NCBI RefSeq assembly: GCF_008710745.1
Contig: NZ_VYSA01000002.1
Span: forward strand, 1,116,001-1,180,000
Direction of reading: 5' to 3'
From: Microbacterium rhizomatis
GTDB taxonomy: Bacteria > Actinomycetota > Actinomycetes > Actinomycetales > Microbacteriaceae
Length of the DNA stretch: 64,000 bases
Part shown: positions 44,613-52,844 of the stretch, piece after piece
How positions within the stretch are numbered: the stretch's first letter is position 1
How the letters are laid out: every line of letters begins with the position of its first letter
Program-made: the position numbers and the translations under genes
The notes under the pieces: generated by a model
Told to the model about the DNA's origin: nothing
The model's input: the letters and a program-made list of their open reading frames with translations, nothing else
Database searches by the model: none

Positions 44613-45924
44613 GCGTCCGCGCGGAGTACTCGACGACGTCGACGGATGCCGCGTCGCCGAGCTCGTCGAACAGCTCGCGCACCTGCGCCATCCGCGGATC
44701 GGCCGACTCGTCCAGCATCCGCGCCGTCTCGGTGTAGCCGGCTATGCCGTGTGCGGGGAGAGTCACGTCGTGCGCGCCGAGCGCGGGATCGGCGACCCGC
44801 TCGGCGACGAAGCTGCCCGGTGCCCCCACCCCCTGCGCGTGCCCTCCGCCCTCGAGGAACGCGACGGGATCGTCGGAGTGCCGCAGCGAGACGCTGAGGG
44901 TGCGATCCCCCACATCGGCCTCGACGGGTGAACCGAACGACACGAGCGTCCGCGTGTCGTATTCCCCCTCGAGCGCGAGGTGGGCGGTGATCATGGCACC
45001 CTGCGAGTGCCCGAAGGCGTGCACGACGTCCCCAGGCTGTGCCCCGGCCTCACGCAGGGCCGCCACTGTCGCCTCGTAGGACGCGGATCCGTGCCCGGTG
45101 TAGAGCTCGAGGTTCGAATTCATGTCGAACGGATCACGGGCGTCCGGGCCGATCGCGCGCGTGCCGCTGACGTAGACGGCGAACTGCTTCGAACCGTCGG
45201 TCATCGTGTAGCGCTCGACCCGCACCCTCGCCGCGCTCTGGCCACCCGGGATGCGGCCGGCCGCCTCGGCGAGTGTCGCAGGAGCCGTGCCCGCGGTCGG
45301 CGGGGCGAGCGCGGTCACCCGCGCGTGGCCGAGCCCCGGGCTCAGGCGTGCCGTCGCCGGAAGCGTGCCTGCTCCGGTCGCGGCGATGCCCAGCCCGAGC
45401 ACGAAGGTCGCCCCCGGCACGAACGGCGCCCCGCTGAACGCATGGAGCGGCCACGCGCCCATGCCCTGCACGGCGAGCTGCGCTGGCCACGCCAGGCGCC
45501 AGCCGGTTTCGCGAATGGTCGCTGTCGTTGCTGCCCAGGGGTACGCGTCGCTCAGGGCGGCGAGCCGCTCGGAGATCTCGGATTCGCGCAAACGGGCGAG
45601 CGGGCCGCCCGCAGAGTGCTCGAATGCGGCGGCGGCGCGCAGCTCCACGATCTCATAGACCGCGGCGGCGAACCGCAGCTGCGCGCCGAAGGAACGTGCG
45701 GCGGAGGACGCCGCATCCACCCGGCCGGCGAGCGCGTGAGCGGTGTACCCACTGTCGTAGGCGACCGGGGCGATGTCGGCGAGCAGCACGACCACTGATC
45801 GCACCAGGTCTTCGATACCCGCGAGTTCACCGCCGATGCGCTCGCACCGATCGGCGGCGGCGCGCAGCGACTCGGGGTCGACGGCGACCACCCCTCCGCT
45901 TCGGATGTCGAGTTCATCGCTCAC
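44584..45924 (-). CDS. Alpha/beta hydrolase with WXG100-like N-terminus
   Basis: 446 aa from GTG 45924 (GTGA overlap with 45921 gene). The first 120 residues are helical, opening VAVDPESLRAAADRCERIGG in the style of a WXG100/ESX fold. The C-terminal hydrolase has the nucleophile elbow FGHSQGAM with Ser near residue 306, LVSFGSPVEADV and a late His. Such two-part proteins are probable type VII secretion cargoes or lipases acting outside. Confidence 0.8.
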   Translation of the reverse strand: MSDELDIRSGGVVAVDPESLRAAADRCERIGGELAGIEDLVRSVVVLLADIAPVAYDSGYTAHALAGRVDAASSAARSFGAQLRFAAAVYEIVELRAAAAFEHSAGGPLARLRESEISERLAALSDAYPWAATTATIRETGWRLAWPAQLAVQGMGAWPLHAFSGAPFVPGATFVLGLGIAATGAGTLPATARLSPGLGHARVTALAPPTAGTAPATLAEAAGRIPGGQSAARVRVERYTMTDGSKQFAVYVSGTRAIGPDARDPFDMNSNLELYTGHGSASYEATVAALREAGAQPGDVVHAFGHSQGAMITAHLALEGEYDTRTLVSFGSPVEADVGDRTLSVSLRHSDDPVAFLEGGGHAQGVGAPGSFVAERVADPALGAHDVTLPAHGIAGYTETARMLDESADPRMAQVRELFDELGDAASVDVVEYSARTLSPSGGGGG

Positions 45925-46217
45925 ACGCCCGCCCACCACGCCGCGGCGAGCGCCCGGCCTCGTGCGATGCCCACATCATCGTCCAGCAGCCGCGCGGTGT
46001 CGATGAGCGCATCGAGGTCGCCGCGCCAGCCGGCCGCGCGGCGATGGAAGAGTCGGGCCGAGGCTGTCTGCCAATCGGTCGCAGCCAGGAGATCGGACGC
46101 CTCCGAGCGGATGGCGACGAGCCGATCGACGACCTCAGCCAGGGTGCGGCTCGCGAGCTCCAGCGTGCTGAGGGTATGGACGACTTCGAGCGGATATCGC
46201 GGCTGGACGGACATCAT
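45921..46217 (-). CDS. WXG100-like small helical protein
   Basis: 98 aa from ATG 46217; a second ATG at 46214. Helix-turn-helix hairpin: TLELASRTLAEVVDRLVAIR, then LAATDWQTASARLFHRRAAG and WRGDLDALI. The W-x-x-x-x-A-R-x-F pattern resembles ESX partners. It overlaps the WXG-like hydrolase gene by 4 nt, so the two products may form a pair. No ESX machinery is in the window. Confidence 0.7.
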   Translation of the reverse strand: MMSVQPRYPLEVVHTLSTLELASRTLAEVVDRLVAIRSEASDLLAATDWQTASARLFHRRAAGWRGDLDALIDTARLLDDDVGIARGRALAAAWWAGV

Positions 46218-46367
46218 CCCAGCGTGGTGGATCCTCGGGAGCGGCGATGACGATGCGGGATGCCCTGCGGACAACTCGTACCAGAGGGCGCCTGGGGAGG
46301 GCGCAACGGGAACGACCCCGTTCCAGGCGAAGTGCACCGCAACCGGCACACAGACCAGAATGGAGGC

Positions 46368-46874
46368 ATGACTGCGAGCGCCGACGAGCCGTTTCGCGTC
46401 GTCTTCGTGTGCACGGGCAACATCTGCCGCTCACCCATGGCCGACGTCGTGTTCCGTTCGCTCGCGGATGCTGCCGGCCTGCGCGATCGCGTCGCGTCCA
46501 CGAGCGCGGGCACGGGCGACTGGCACGTGGGCGAGCGCGCCGACCAGCGCACGCTGGAAGCGCTCGAGCGGCGCGGTTACGACGGGAGCCGGCATCGGGC
46601 TCGGCAGTTCACCCACGCCGACTTCGGCCGGAGCGACCTGGTGGTGGCGCTGGACCGCAGCCACGAGCGGATCCTTTCGGGCTGGGCGCGCAACGAGGGC
46701 GACGCCGACAAGATCGCGCTGCTGATGTCGTTCGACCCGGCCGCTCCCACCCTCGACGTGCCCGACCCGTACTATGCCGGGCCGGGAATGTTCGATGACG
46801 TGCTCGGTATGATCGAGAGTGCGAGCCGGTCGCTCTTCCGGCAGCTCGAACCCGCGATCCGCTCGACGACCTGA
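46368..46874 (+). CDS. Low-molecular-weight protein tyrosine phosphatase
   Basis: 168 aa. P-loop VCTGNICRSPMADVV (Cys near residue 15, C(x)5R), SAGTGDWHVGERADQR, and the catalytic DPYY. Removes phosphate from tyrosines, often of polysaccharide-regulating kinases. GGAGG sits only 2 nt before ATG 46368, overlapping a three-codon open frame (ATG GAG GCA TGA) at 46360, which may tune initiation. Confidence 0.93.
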   Translation: MTASADEPFRVVFVCTGNICRSPMADVVFRSLADAAGLRDRVASTSAGTGDWHVGERADQRTLEALERRGYDGSRHRARQFTHADFGRSDLVVALDRSHERILSGWARNEGDADKIALLMSFDPAAPTLDVPDPYYAGPGMFDDVLGMIESASRSLFRQLEPAIRSTT

Positions 46875-46917
46875 CCCGCCCGGTCGGCCGGCCCTGCAGG
46901 TCCACGACGGGAGCCTC

Positions 46918-48297
46918 GTGCCCACTCTTGCCCCCCAGCCCCTCAGCCCTCTGGACGGCCGCTACCGCGCGGCCGTCGCCGACCTCGGCGACTACCTCTC
47001 CGAAGCGGGCCTGAACCGCGCGCGCGTCGAGGTCGAGGTCGAGTGGCTCATCGCCCTCACCGACCGCTCCCTGTTCGGGACGAGCCCCCTCAGCGACGCG
47101 GAGAAAGAGCGCCTGCGTGCGGTCTACCGTGACTTCGGGCAGGCCGAGATCGCGTGGCTCGCCGAGAAGGAGGCGGTCACGCGCCACGACGTCAAGGCCG
47201 TCGAGTATCTCGTTCGCGACCGCCTGTCGGCACTCGGGCTCGACGCGATCGCGGAGCTCACGCACTTCGCGGCGACGAGCGAAGACATCAACTCCGCCTC
47301 GTACGCGCTCACGGTCCAGCGTGCCGTCACGCTCGTGTGGCTCCCGCGCCTGCGGACAGTCATCGGCACGCTGCGCTCGATCGCCGAAGAGCATCGGGAT
47401 GCCGCGATGCTGGCCCGCACCCACGGCCAGCCGGCGACCCCCACGACCATGGGCAAAGAGATCGCGGTGTTCGCGCACCGCCTCGAGCGCGTCGCGGCGC
47501 AGGTCGAGGCATCCGAGTACCTGGCGAAGTTCTCGGGTGCGACCGGAACCTGGTCGGCGCACCTGGCGGCCGAGCCCGACGTCGACTGGCCCGCGCTGAC
47601 GCGCGCCTTCATCGAGGGGCTGGGTATCGGGTTCAACCCGGTCACGACGCAGATCGAGTCGCACGACTGGCAGGTCGAGCTGTACGACCGCATCCGGCAT
47701 GCCGGCGGCATCCTCCACAATCTCGCGACCGACGTCTGGACCTACATCTCGCTCGGGTACTTCTCGCAGATCCCCGTCGCCGGCGCCACCGGGTCATCGA
47801 CCATGCCGCACAAGATCAACCCGATCCGGTTCGAGAACGCCGAGGCGAACCTCGAGATCTCGGGCGCCCTGCTCGCCTCGCTGGCGCAGACCCTCGTGAC
47901 CTCGCGCCTGCAGCGCGATCTGACCGACTCGACGACGCAGCGCAACATCGGTGTGGCACTCGGTCACTCGCTGCTCGCGCTCGACAACCTGCAGCTCGGG
48001 CTGGGTGAGATCTCGCTCGCGCAGCCGGTGCTGGATGCAGACCTCGACGCCAATTGGGAAGTGCTCGCCGAGGCGATCCAGACCGTGGTGCGCGCTGAGA
48101 TCGCTGCGGGTCGGTCGTCGATCACCGACCCCTATGCGCTGCTGAAGGACCTCACCCGAGGCCGTCGGGTGGGAGCGCCGGAGCTGGCCGAATTCGTGTC
48201 GGGCCTCGACATCGGCGATGGAGCCAAGGAGCGCCTGCTGGCTCTGACCCCCGCGGGTTACGTCGGGCTCGCGTCGCGGGTGGTCGACTTCCGCTGA
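46918..48297 (+). CDS. purB: Adenylosuccinate lyase
   Basis: 459 aa from GTG 46918 with GGGAG upstream. Catalyses two fumarate-releasing steps of purine synthesis. Key motifs: THFAATSEDINSASYAL, the catalytic LARTHGQPATPTTMGKE (His near 165) and the signature GSSTMPHKINPIRFENAEAN with the catalytic Ser. Full length and intact. It converges with the 48315 gene. Confidence 0.97.
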   Translation: MPTLAPQPLSPLDGRYRAAVADLGDYLSEAGLNRARVEVEVEWLIALTDRSLFGTSPLSDAEKERLRAVYRDFGQAEIAWLAEKEAVTRHDVKAVEYLVRDRLSALGLDAIAELTHFAATSEDINSASYALTVQRAVTLVWLPRLRTVIGTLRSIAEEHRDAAMLARTHGQPATPTTMGKEIAVFAHRLERVAAQVEASEYLAKFSGATGTWSAHLAAEPDVDWPALTRAFIEGLGIGFNPVTTQIESHDWQVELYDRIRHAGGILHNLATDVWTYISLGYFSQIPVAGATGSSTMPHKINPIRFENAEANLEISGALLASLAQTLVTSRLQRDLTDSTTQRNIGVALGHSLLALDNLQLGLGEISLAQPVLDADLDANWEVLAEAIQTVVRAEIAAGRSSITDPYALLKDLTRGRRVGAPELAEFVSGLDIGDGAKERLLALTPAGYVGLASRVVDFR

Positions 48298-48314
48298 CGC
48301 GGCGCCGGCCTCGC

Positions 48315-48647
48315 TCAGGTTCGAGGGTGGGTATCTCCGGATGCCGCGGCATCCGGTTCTTCCTTCTCTTCGTCGAACAGCACAGGGCGATCGATCGTCT
48401 TGCGCACCTGTGCCGGATCGACCACGAGCAGGAGCAGGGCGACGACGACGAGCACGACGATGAAGGTGACGCCCAGCACGATCAGGGCGACCACAAGCGC
48501 ACGTTCGGCCTGACCCGGCTGGCGCTGCTGGAAGAAGCCCATCGAGATGAGCGTGACGATGCCGGCGAACAGCGCGGCCCCGAAAGCCAGCCCGAGCAGC
48601 TGCACGGGCTTCATGAGGTCACGCCGAGTCGGCTTCTCTTCGGTCAC
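48315..48647 (-). CDS. Small two-helix membrane protein
   Basis: 110 aa from GTG 48647 (GTGA overlap with the upstream gene). Two helices (LLGLAFGAALFAGIVTLISM and ALIVLGVTFIVVLVVVALLL) and an acidic tail EEKEEPDAAAS. Unknown function; cotranscribed with the larger membrane protein upstream. The frame stays open far upstream into the repeats, but that part is not a protein. Confidence 0.75.
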   Translation of the reverse strand: MTEEKPTRRDLMKPVQLLGLAFGAALFAGIVTLISMGFFQQRQPGQAERALVVALIVLGVTFIVVLVVVALLLLVVDPAQVRKTIDRPVLFDEEKEEPDAAASGDTHPRT

Positions 48648-49348
48648 GCGACACCTCCTGCTGAGTCGTCGCCGCGCCCGGCAGCGTTCGCGCGGCCGAT
48701 CGTGGGATCTTCGATCTGCGCCACCGCGTGCCTGCGGGGTGAGAAGCCGGCGATCGCGAGGTAGACCGCGACGATCGCCGCGTAGCCGCCGAACACGCCG
48801 ACAGCGATCACGATGCCCGTGAGGGTGAACGTCTGGCCGGCGGCTTCGATGTGGTAATTCAAGGCGTACTGCGCCGGAATCACGGCCAGGCCGGCCGCGA
48901 GCACGAGCGTGATGATCCCGATGGTGAGCGCGTCGCGGGCCTCGCCGCGGGTCGGCGCATCCGTGTCGGCCTCGCGACGCAACGACCGCAGCGTGCGGGC
49001 GCCGACGATCGTCTCGACGAGCCCGCTCGCGATCGCCCAGGCGATCACGACCGCGAAGAACATGAGGGTCGACCGCAGCGACGTGACACCGGCGACCATT
49101 CCTGCCGCGACGCTGATGATGCCCAGGAGCATCGCGGGCCAGCGGGCGCCGCTCGGGTGCACAAGCCACGCGGCGAGGAGGAAGACCAGTCCGGACGCGA
49201 TCGCGAAACCACTGAAGACGGCGAGCCCCAGGCTTCCGGAGTGGTCCGGCGAGAACGTGATCATGACAGCCGCAATCGCTGCGAAGGCGGCGCGCGCGAG
49301 CTGCACATGCCGCACCTCGAAGGTGCGGGGCGCAGAAGCTGATGACAC
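48644..49348 (-). CDS. Polytopic membrane protein, unknown function
   Basis: 234 aa, eight short membrane helices in repeated pairs (AAFAAIAAVMITFSPDHSGS, VFSGFAIASGLVFLLAAWLV, AMLLGIISVAAGMVAGVTSL, VVIAWAIASGLVETIVGART, IGIITLVLAAGLAVIPAQYA, GIVIAVGVFGGYAAIVAVYL). The paired helices recall HdeD/DUF308-type proteins. Homologs are often mislabelled acyl-CoA synthetase; no such motif exists here. Confidence 0.75.
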   Translation of the reverse strand: MSSASAPRTFEVRHVQLARAAFAAIAAVMITFSPDHSGSLGLAVFSGFAIASGLVFLLAAWLVHPSGARWPAMLLGIISVAAGMVAGVTSLRSTLMFFAVVIAWAIASGLVETIVGARTLRSLRREADTDAPTRGEARDALTIGIITLVLAAGLAVIPAQYALNYHIEAAGQTFTLTGIVIAVGVFGGYAAIVAVYLAIAGFSPRRHAVAQIEDPTIGRANAAGRGDDSAGGVA

Positions 49349-49439
49349 GTGTGTTCCTGTATGAGAAAGGGGGATGGAGCCAGTCTAAGTCGTCGGGTGG
49401 GGAGGTCCTGCCGAACGTCCGAAGGTAGACTCCGGCGCG

Positions 49440-50174
49440 ATGGATCGTGTGCTCAATATCTCGGCCTACCTGTTCACCCCGCTGGATGATCGGGTCGCCC
49501 TGCGCACCGTATTGAAGGGCGATGCCGACGGCCGCAACCTCAAAGGCACCATCCTGCTGGCCGAGGAGGGCATCAACCTCTTCCTCGCCGGCAATCCCGT
49601 CGATGTGCGCGGTTTCCTCGGGCGACTGCGCTCGGACCCCCGGTTCGCCGCGCTCACGACGAAGGAGAGCTGGTCGGACGATCAGCCGTTCCGGCGGATG
49701 CTCGTCAAGCTCAAACGCGAGATCATCCGGATGGACCACCCGACGATTCAGCCCGCCGCCGGCCGCGCGCCCTCCGTCGACGCGCGGACGCTGCGCCGCT
49801 GGCTCGACGACGGTCACGACGACGACGGCCGGGAGGTCGTCATGCTCGACACGCGCAACGCATTCGAGGTCGAGTACGGCACCTTCCAGAACGCGGTGGA
49901 TTGGGGCATCACCCGGTTCACCGAGTTTCCGGATGCCGCGACCGCTCACGCCGCCGAGCTCGAGGGGAAGACGGTCGTGAGCTTCTGCACGGGCGGAATC
50001 CGCTGCGAGAAGGCAGCCATCTACCTGCGCGAGGCCGGCCATCCCCACGTGCTGCAGCTGGACGGCGGGATCCTGACATATTTCGAAGAAGTCGGGGGCG
50101 CACACTTCGACGGCGACTGCTTCGTCTTCGACGAGCGCGAAGCGCTCGGCGCCGACCTGGTCCCCCGAGCCTGA
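49440..50174 (+). CDS. trhO: TrhO-type tRNA uridine-34 hydroxylase (rhodanese family)
   Basis: 244 aa. N-terminal acylphosphatase-like domain ([18 protein letters not shown]), then a rhodanese domain: [20 protein letters not shown] and active-site [19 protein letters not shown] (Cys near residue 183). This is the UPF0176/TrhO family that makes 5-hydroxyuridine in tRNA wobble positions using O2. TAGACT 8 nt before ATG suggests a leaderless mRNA. Confidence 0.93.
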   Translation: MDRVLNISAYLFTPLDDRVALRTVLKGDADGRNLKGTILLAEEGINLFLAGNPVDVRGFLGRLRSDPRFAALTTKESWSDDQPFRRMLVKLKREIIRMDHPTIQPAAGRAPSVDARTLRRWLDDGHDDDGREVVMLDTRNAFEVEYGTFQNAVDWGITRFTEFPDAATAHAAELEGKTVVSFCTGGIRCEKAAIYLREAGHPHVLQLDGGILTYFEEVGGAHFDGDCFVFDEREALGADLVPRA

Positions 50175-50207
50175 CCCGATCGCCCGACCCCGTCGCCGCG
50201 CACGCGC

Positions 50208-50617
50208 GCGCACAACGCAGGACGCTTTCCCTGCGCGGGCGCCGGTGGCCGCGCGCACAACGCAGGACGCTTGCCCCGCGCGGGCGCCGACACGCCGTGC
50301 GGGGGCCCCGCGAGCCGCGATCCGTCCTGCGTTGTGCACCCGAAATGCGGTCGACGAAAACCGCGCCGGGTCCGGCGCACGGTGTCGAAGCTGCGCGCGT
50401 CCTTCAGCGGCATCCGGGCCGAGTGCGCCACCCCGACGCGAGGACGGGTCCGCGACGCGAGGACAGGTCCGCGACGCGAGGACAGGTCCGCGACGCGAGG
50501 ACAGGTCCGCGACGCGAGGACCGGTCCGCGGCGCGCACAACGCAGGACCCATCACCCTCCGAGACGCCGACACGCCGCGCGCGCCCCGGTCAACGCCGGA
50601 TCGATCCTGCGTTGTGC
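50208..50617. repeat. 85-bp palindromic elements (two full, one partial)
   Basis: Two units of exactly 85 bp (50253-50337 and 50533-50617) begin GCGCACAACGCAGGAC and end (G/A)TCCTGCGTTGTGC, the inverted complement. Their middles share GACGCCGACACGCCG-like sequence. A third left arm stands alone at 50208-50223. Like the element at 30422, this looks like a REP/MITE-type repeat, but is a different family. Confidence 0.85.
50435..50529. repeat. Five tandem 19-bp repeats
   Basis: Unit GACGCGAGGACAGGTCCGC repeats at 50435, 50454, 50473, 50492 and 50511. First and last copies differ by one or two bases (GGACGGG, GGACCGG). The array lies between the two 85-bp elements. Confidence 0.9.
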
Positions 50618-50802
50618 ACGCAGACGGGGTGCGCACGCAGACGCGTTGTGCACGCAGACGGGGTGCGCACGCAGACGGGATGCGCACGCAGACGGGGTGC
50701 GCACGCAGACGGGATGCGCACGCAGACGGGATGCGCACGCAGACGGGGTGCGCACGCAGACGGAGTGCGCACGCAGACGGGGTGCGCACGCAGACGGGTC
50801 GG
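50616..50802. repeat. Eleven tandem 17-bp repeats (minisatellite)
   Basis: GCACGCAGAC recurs every 17 bp from 50616 to 50786. The consensus unit is GCACGCAGACGGGRTGC, with variants in the first two copies. The array begins inside the right arm of the second 85-bp element. A period of 17 is not a multiple of 3, so every frame through it is repetitive, giving long but false open frames on both strands. Confidence 0.92.
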
Positions 50803-50819
50803 GCGCCGAGGACCGGACC

Positions 50820-51026
50820 CTACCGTCGCCGCGGCGCCGGGGGCGGGGGCACCTCTTTCGCGGCGATCACGTCTGTCACCGCTATCGTCTCGATTCCCCT
50901 GACCCCGTCGACGACGAGGGTGTCGGCATCGGCGCGCAGCAGCACCCCGAGCGCGTCGGTCGCCTGACCTGTGGGGAGCAGGTAGCGCACGACCACGCGC
51001 ATGCCCGGCTCGAGGCCGCTCACCAT
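50820..51026 (-). CDS. Small conserved protein, possibly GNAT-associated
   Basis: 68 aa. MRVVVRYLLPTGQATDALGV then ADTLVVDGVRGIETIAVTDV looks like the SH3-like stand-alone or N-terminal part found with some actinobacterial acetyltransferases. Ends in PPPPAPRRR. Its start (ATG 51026) overlaps the stop of the SDR gene by 7 nt. Confidence 0.65.
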   Translation of the reverse strand: MVSGLEPGMRVVVRYLLPTGQATDALGVLLRADADTLVVDGVRGIETIAVTDVIAAKEVPPPPAPRRR

Positions 51027-52516
51027 GCGCCGGGCGCGTAGTCCTTGAGGAAGACGCCGAACAGGTCTTCACCCGCCTCGCCGCGCACGATCGGGTCGTA
51101 CACACGTGCGGCACCGTCGACGAGGTCGAGCGGGGCGTGGAAGCCCTCCTCGGCGAGACGCACCTTCGTGGGGTGAGGGCGTTCATCGGTGATCCAGCCG
51201 GTGTCGACGCTCGTCATGAGGATGCGGTCGCTCTCGAACATCTCGCGCGCGCTCGTGCGGGTGAGCATGTTGACAGCGGCTTTGGCCATGTTGGTGTGCG
51301 GATGCCCGGGGCCCTTGTAGCCGCGACCGAACACGCCCTCCATCGCACTCACGTTGACGATGTACGTGCGACGCGCCGAGCTCGCGGCGAGAGAGGCCCG
51401 CAGCTTCGAGATGAGCAGGAACGGCGCGGTCGTGTTGGCCAGCTGCACCTCGAGCATCTCGAGCGGGTCGACCTGCTCGACGCGCTGGGTCCACGAGTTG
51501 ACGTCGTGCAGGTCGGGCAGGAGTCCGCCCGCATCGATCGCCGTCCCGGCGGCGAGCCGTTCGAGCGAGCTCGACCCCGGCGCCATCGCCTGCTCGGTGA
51601 GCTCATCGGCGCGTGCGGCCGCCGCGGCCAGAACCGGGTGCGCAGCCACGGATCGCTCGAGCGCCTGCGGATGCTGATCGTTCGTGTGCCCGAAGGTCAC
51701 GAGCTCGGGCAGAGGGCCGTCCGGAAGGGGAGCGAGCTCGGCATCGACGAGGGGCTGATACGCCCCGGGCGAGCGCCGCACCGTCTGCGTCGCGTTATTG
51801 ATGAGGATGTCGAGGGGCCCTGCTGCGGCGACGTCTTCGGCGAGGCCGATCACCTGGGCCGGATCGCGCAGGTCGATGCCGACGACCTTGAGGCGATCGA
51901 TCCACTCGGGAGAATCGGGGAGGCTCGTGAAACGGCGCACCGCGTCACGCGGGAACCGTGTGGTGATCGTGGTGTGCGCGCCGTCGCGCAGCAGCCGCAG
52001 GGCGATGTACATGCCGATTTTCGCGCGCCCGCCGGTCAGGAGCGCCCGCTTGCCGGTCAGGTCGGTGCGCGCGTCGCGCTTGGCGTGGCTCATCGCCGCG
52101 CAGTCGGGGCAGAGCTGGTGGTAGAACGCGTCCACCACGGTGTAAGGCTGCTTGCAGATGTAGCAGCCGCGCGCCTTGATCAGGACCCCGGCGGTGGGTG
52201 CCGTCGTGGCCGTCGAGATCGGGATGCCGCGCGTCTCGTCGTCGATCCGGTCGGGCGCGCCGGTGGCCGTTGCCGCCACGACGGCGCGGTCGGCGTCGTT
52301 GACCGCATCCCTCGCCACCCGGCGGCGCTCGCGCTTCACCGCTTTGAACATCTTGGCCGTCGCGCGGCGGACGGCGATGAAGTCGGGGTGGGAGTCGTCG
52401 ACCTCGACCAGTCGCTCCAGCACCTCGAGCGCGACCGCGAGGTCGGCCGGGTCGATACCGCTGCCTTCAGTGGCGCTGCCTTCGGAGGCGCTGCGGTCGA
52501 GGTCGTCGGTGGGCAC
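51020..52516 (-). CDS. Short-chain dehydrogenase with zinc-ribbon N-terminus
   Basis: 498 aa from GTG 52516. About residues 110-140 hold a treble-clef-like ribbon CYICKQPYTVVDAFYHQLCP with a second CxxC (CPDC). The Rossmann domain follows with GKRALLTGGRAKIGMYIALR, LDILINNATQTVRRSPGAY, Ser in IVNVSAMEGVFGRG, the catalytic Y-x-x-x-K replaced by HTNMAKAAV-like sequence, and DTGWITDERPHP. Much longer than usual SDRs (about 250 aa). Substrate unknown. A YxxxK Tyr is not obvious, so activity is uncertain. Confidence 0.82.
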   Translation of the reverse strand: MPTDDLDRSASEGSATEGSGIDPADLAVALEVLERLVEVDDSHPDFIAVRRATAKMFKAVKRERRRVARDAVNDADRAVVAATATGAPDRIDDETRGIPISTATTAPTAGVLIKARGCYICKQPYTVVDAFYHQLCPDCAAMSHAKRDARTDLTGKRALLTGGRAKIGMYIALRLLRDGAHTTITTRFPRDAVRRFTSLPDSPEWIDRLKVVGIDLRDPAQVIGLAEDVAAAGPLDILINNATQTVRRSPGAYQPLVDAELAPLPDGPLPELVTFGHTNDQHPQALERSVAAHPVLAAAAARADELTEQAMAPGSSSLERLAAGTAIDAGGLLPDLHDVNSWTQRVEQVDPLEMLEVQLANTTAPFLLISKLRASLAASSARRTYIVNVSAMEGVFGRGYKGPGHPHTNMAKAAVNMLTRTSAREMFESDRILMTSVDTGWITDERPHPTKVRLAEEGFHAPLDLVDGAARVYDPIVRGEAGEDLFGVFLKDYAPGAW

Positions 52517-52616
52517 ACGGAATTCTATCCGCGCTCGCCTGAATGCGGACCGATCCCCTCGCCGGCGCGAGCGCAACCCCCGTGCGGCTGTCCGGACGCC
52601 GGCGTAGCGTGCGGGT

Positions 52617-52811
52617 ATGACAGATCACGGCGCGACCGATCCGCACGCAGCGGGCCAGCCCGGCTCAGACGACCACACCGGCGAGGGGCAGGCCGACGAC
52701 GAGAAGAATCCGACCGGGGGCGACAAGACCACGGAGGAGCAGCTGACCGCCGACAACGCGGTCGAGGAAGACACCCTCAAGGCCCTCGACCCCGACGCAC
52801 CCTCGGCCTGA
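52617..52811 (+). CDS. Small acidic hydrophilic protein
   Basis: 64 aa, rich in Asp, Glu, Gly, Thr and Pro with no hydrophobic core; probably intrinsically disordered. TAGCGT 6 nt before ATG 52617 suggests a leaderless mRNA, which supports it being a real gene. It precedes dinB by 33 nt on the same strand. Function unknown. Confidence 0.6.
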   Translation: MTDHGATDPHAAGQPGSDDHTGEGQADDEKNPTGGDKTTEEQLTADNAVEEDTLKALDPDAPSA

Positions 52812-52844
52812 TCTCCCTTTCCTGATCGATCCGACCGAGCGCAC

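Noticed and set aside
48648..50789. N-terminal extension of the 48315 gene up to 50789 (824 codons)
   Set aside because: It is antisense to trhO and crosses the repeat block. The GTG at 48647 overlaps the upstream stop and gives a normal small protein.
50435..50802. Possible CRISPR array
   Set aside because: Repeats are directly tandem with no unique spacers, 17 or 19 bp long, and no cas gene is near.
50245..51041. Plus-strand open frames of 240-256 codons through 50.2-51.0 kb
   Set aside because: They read through the 17- and 19-bp repeats and give repeated CARRRGAHADG-type sequence; the 17-bp period makes all frames open.
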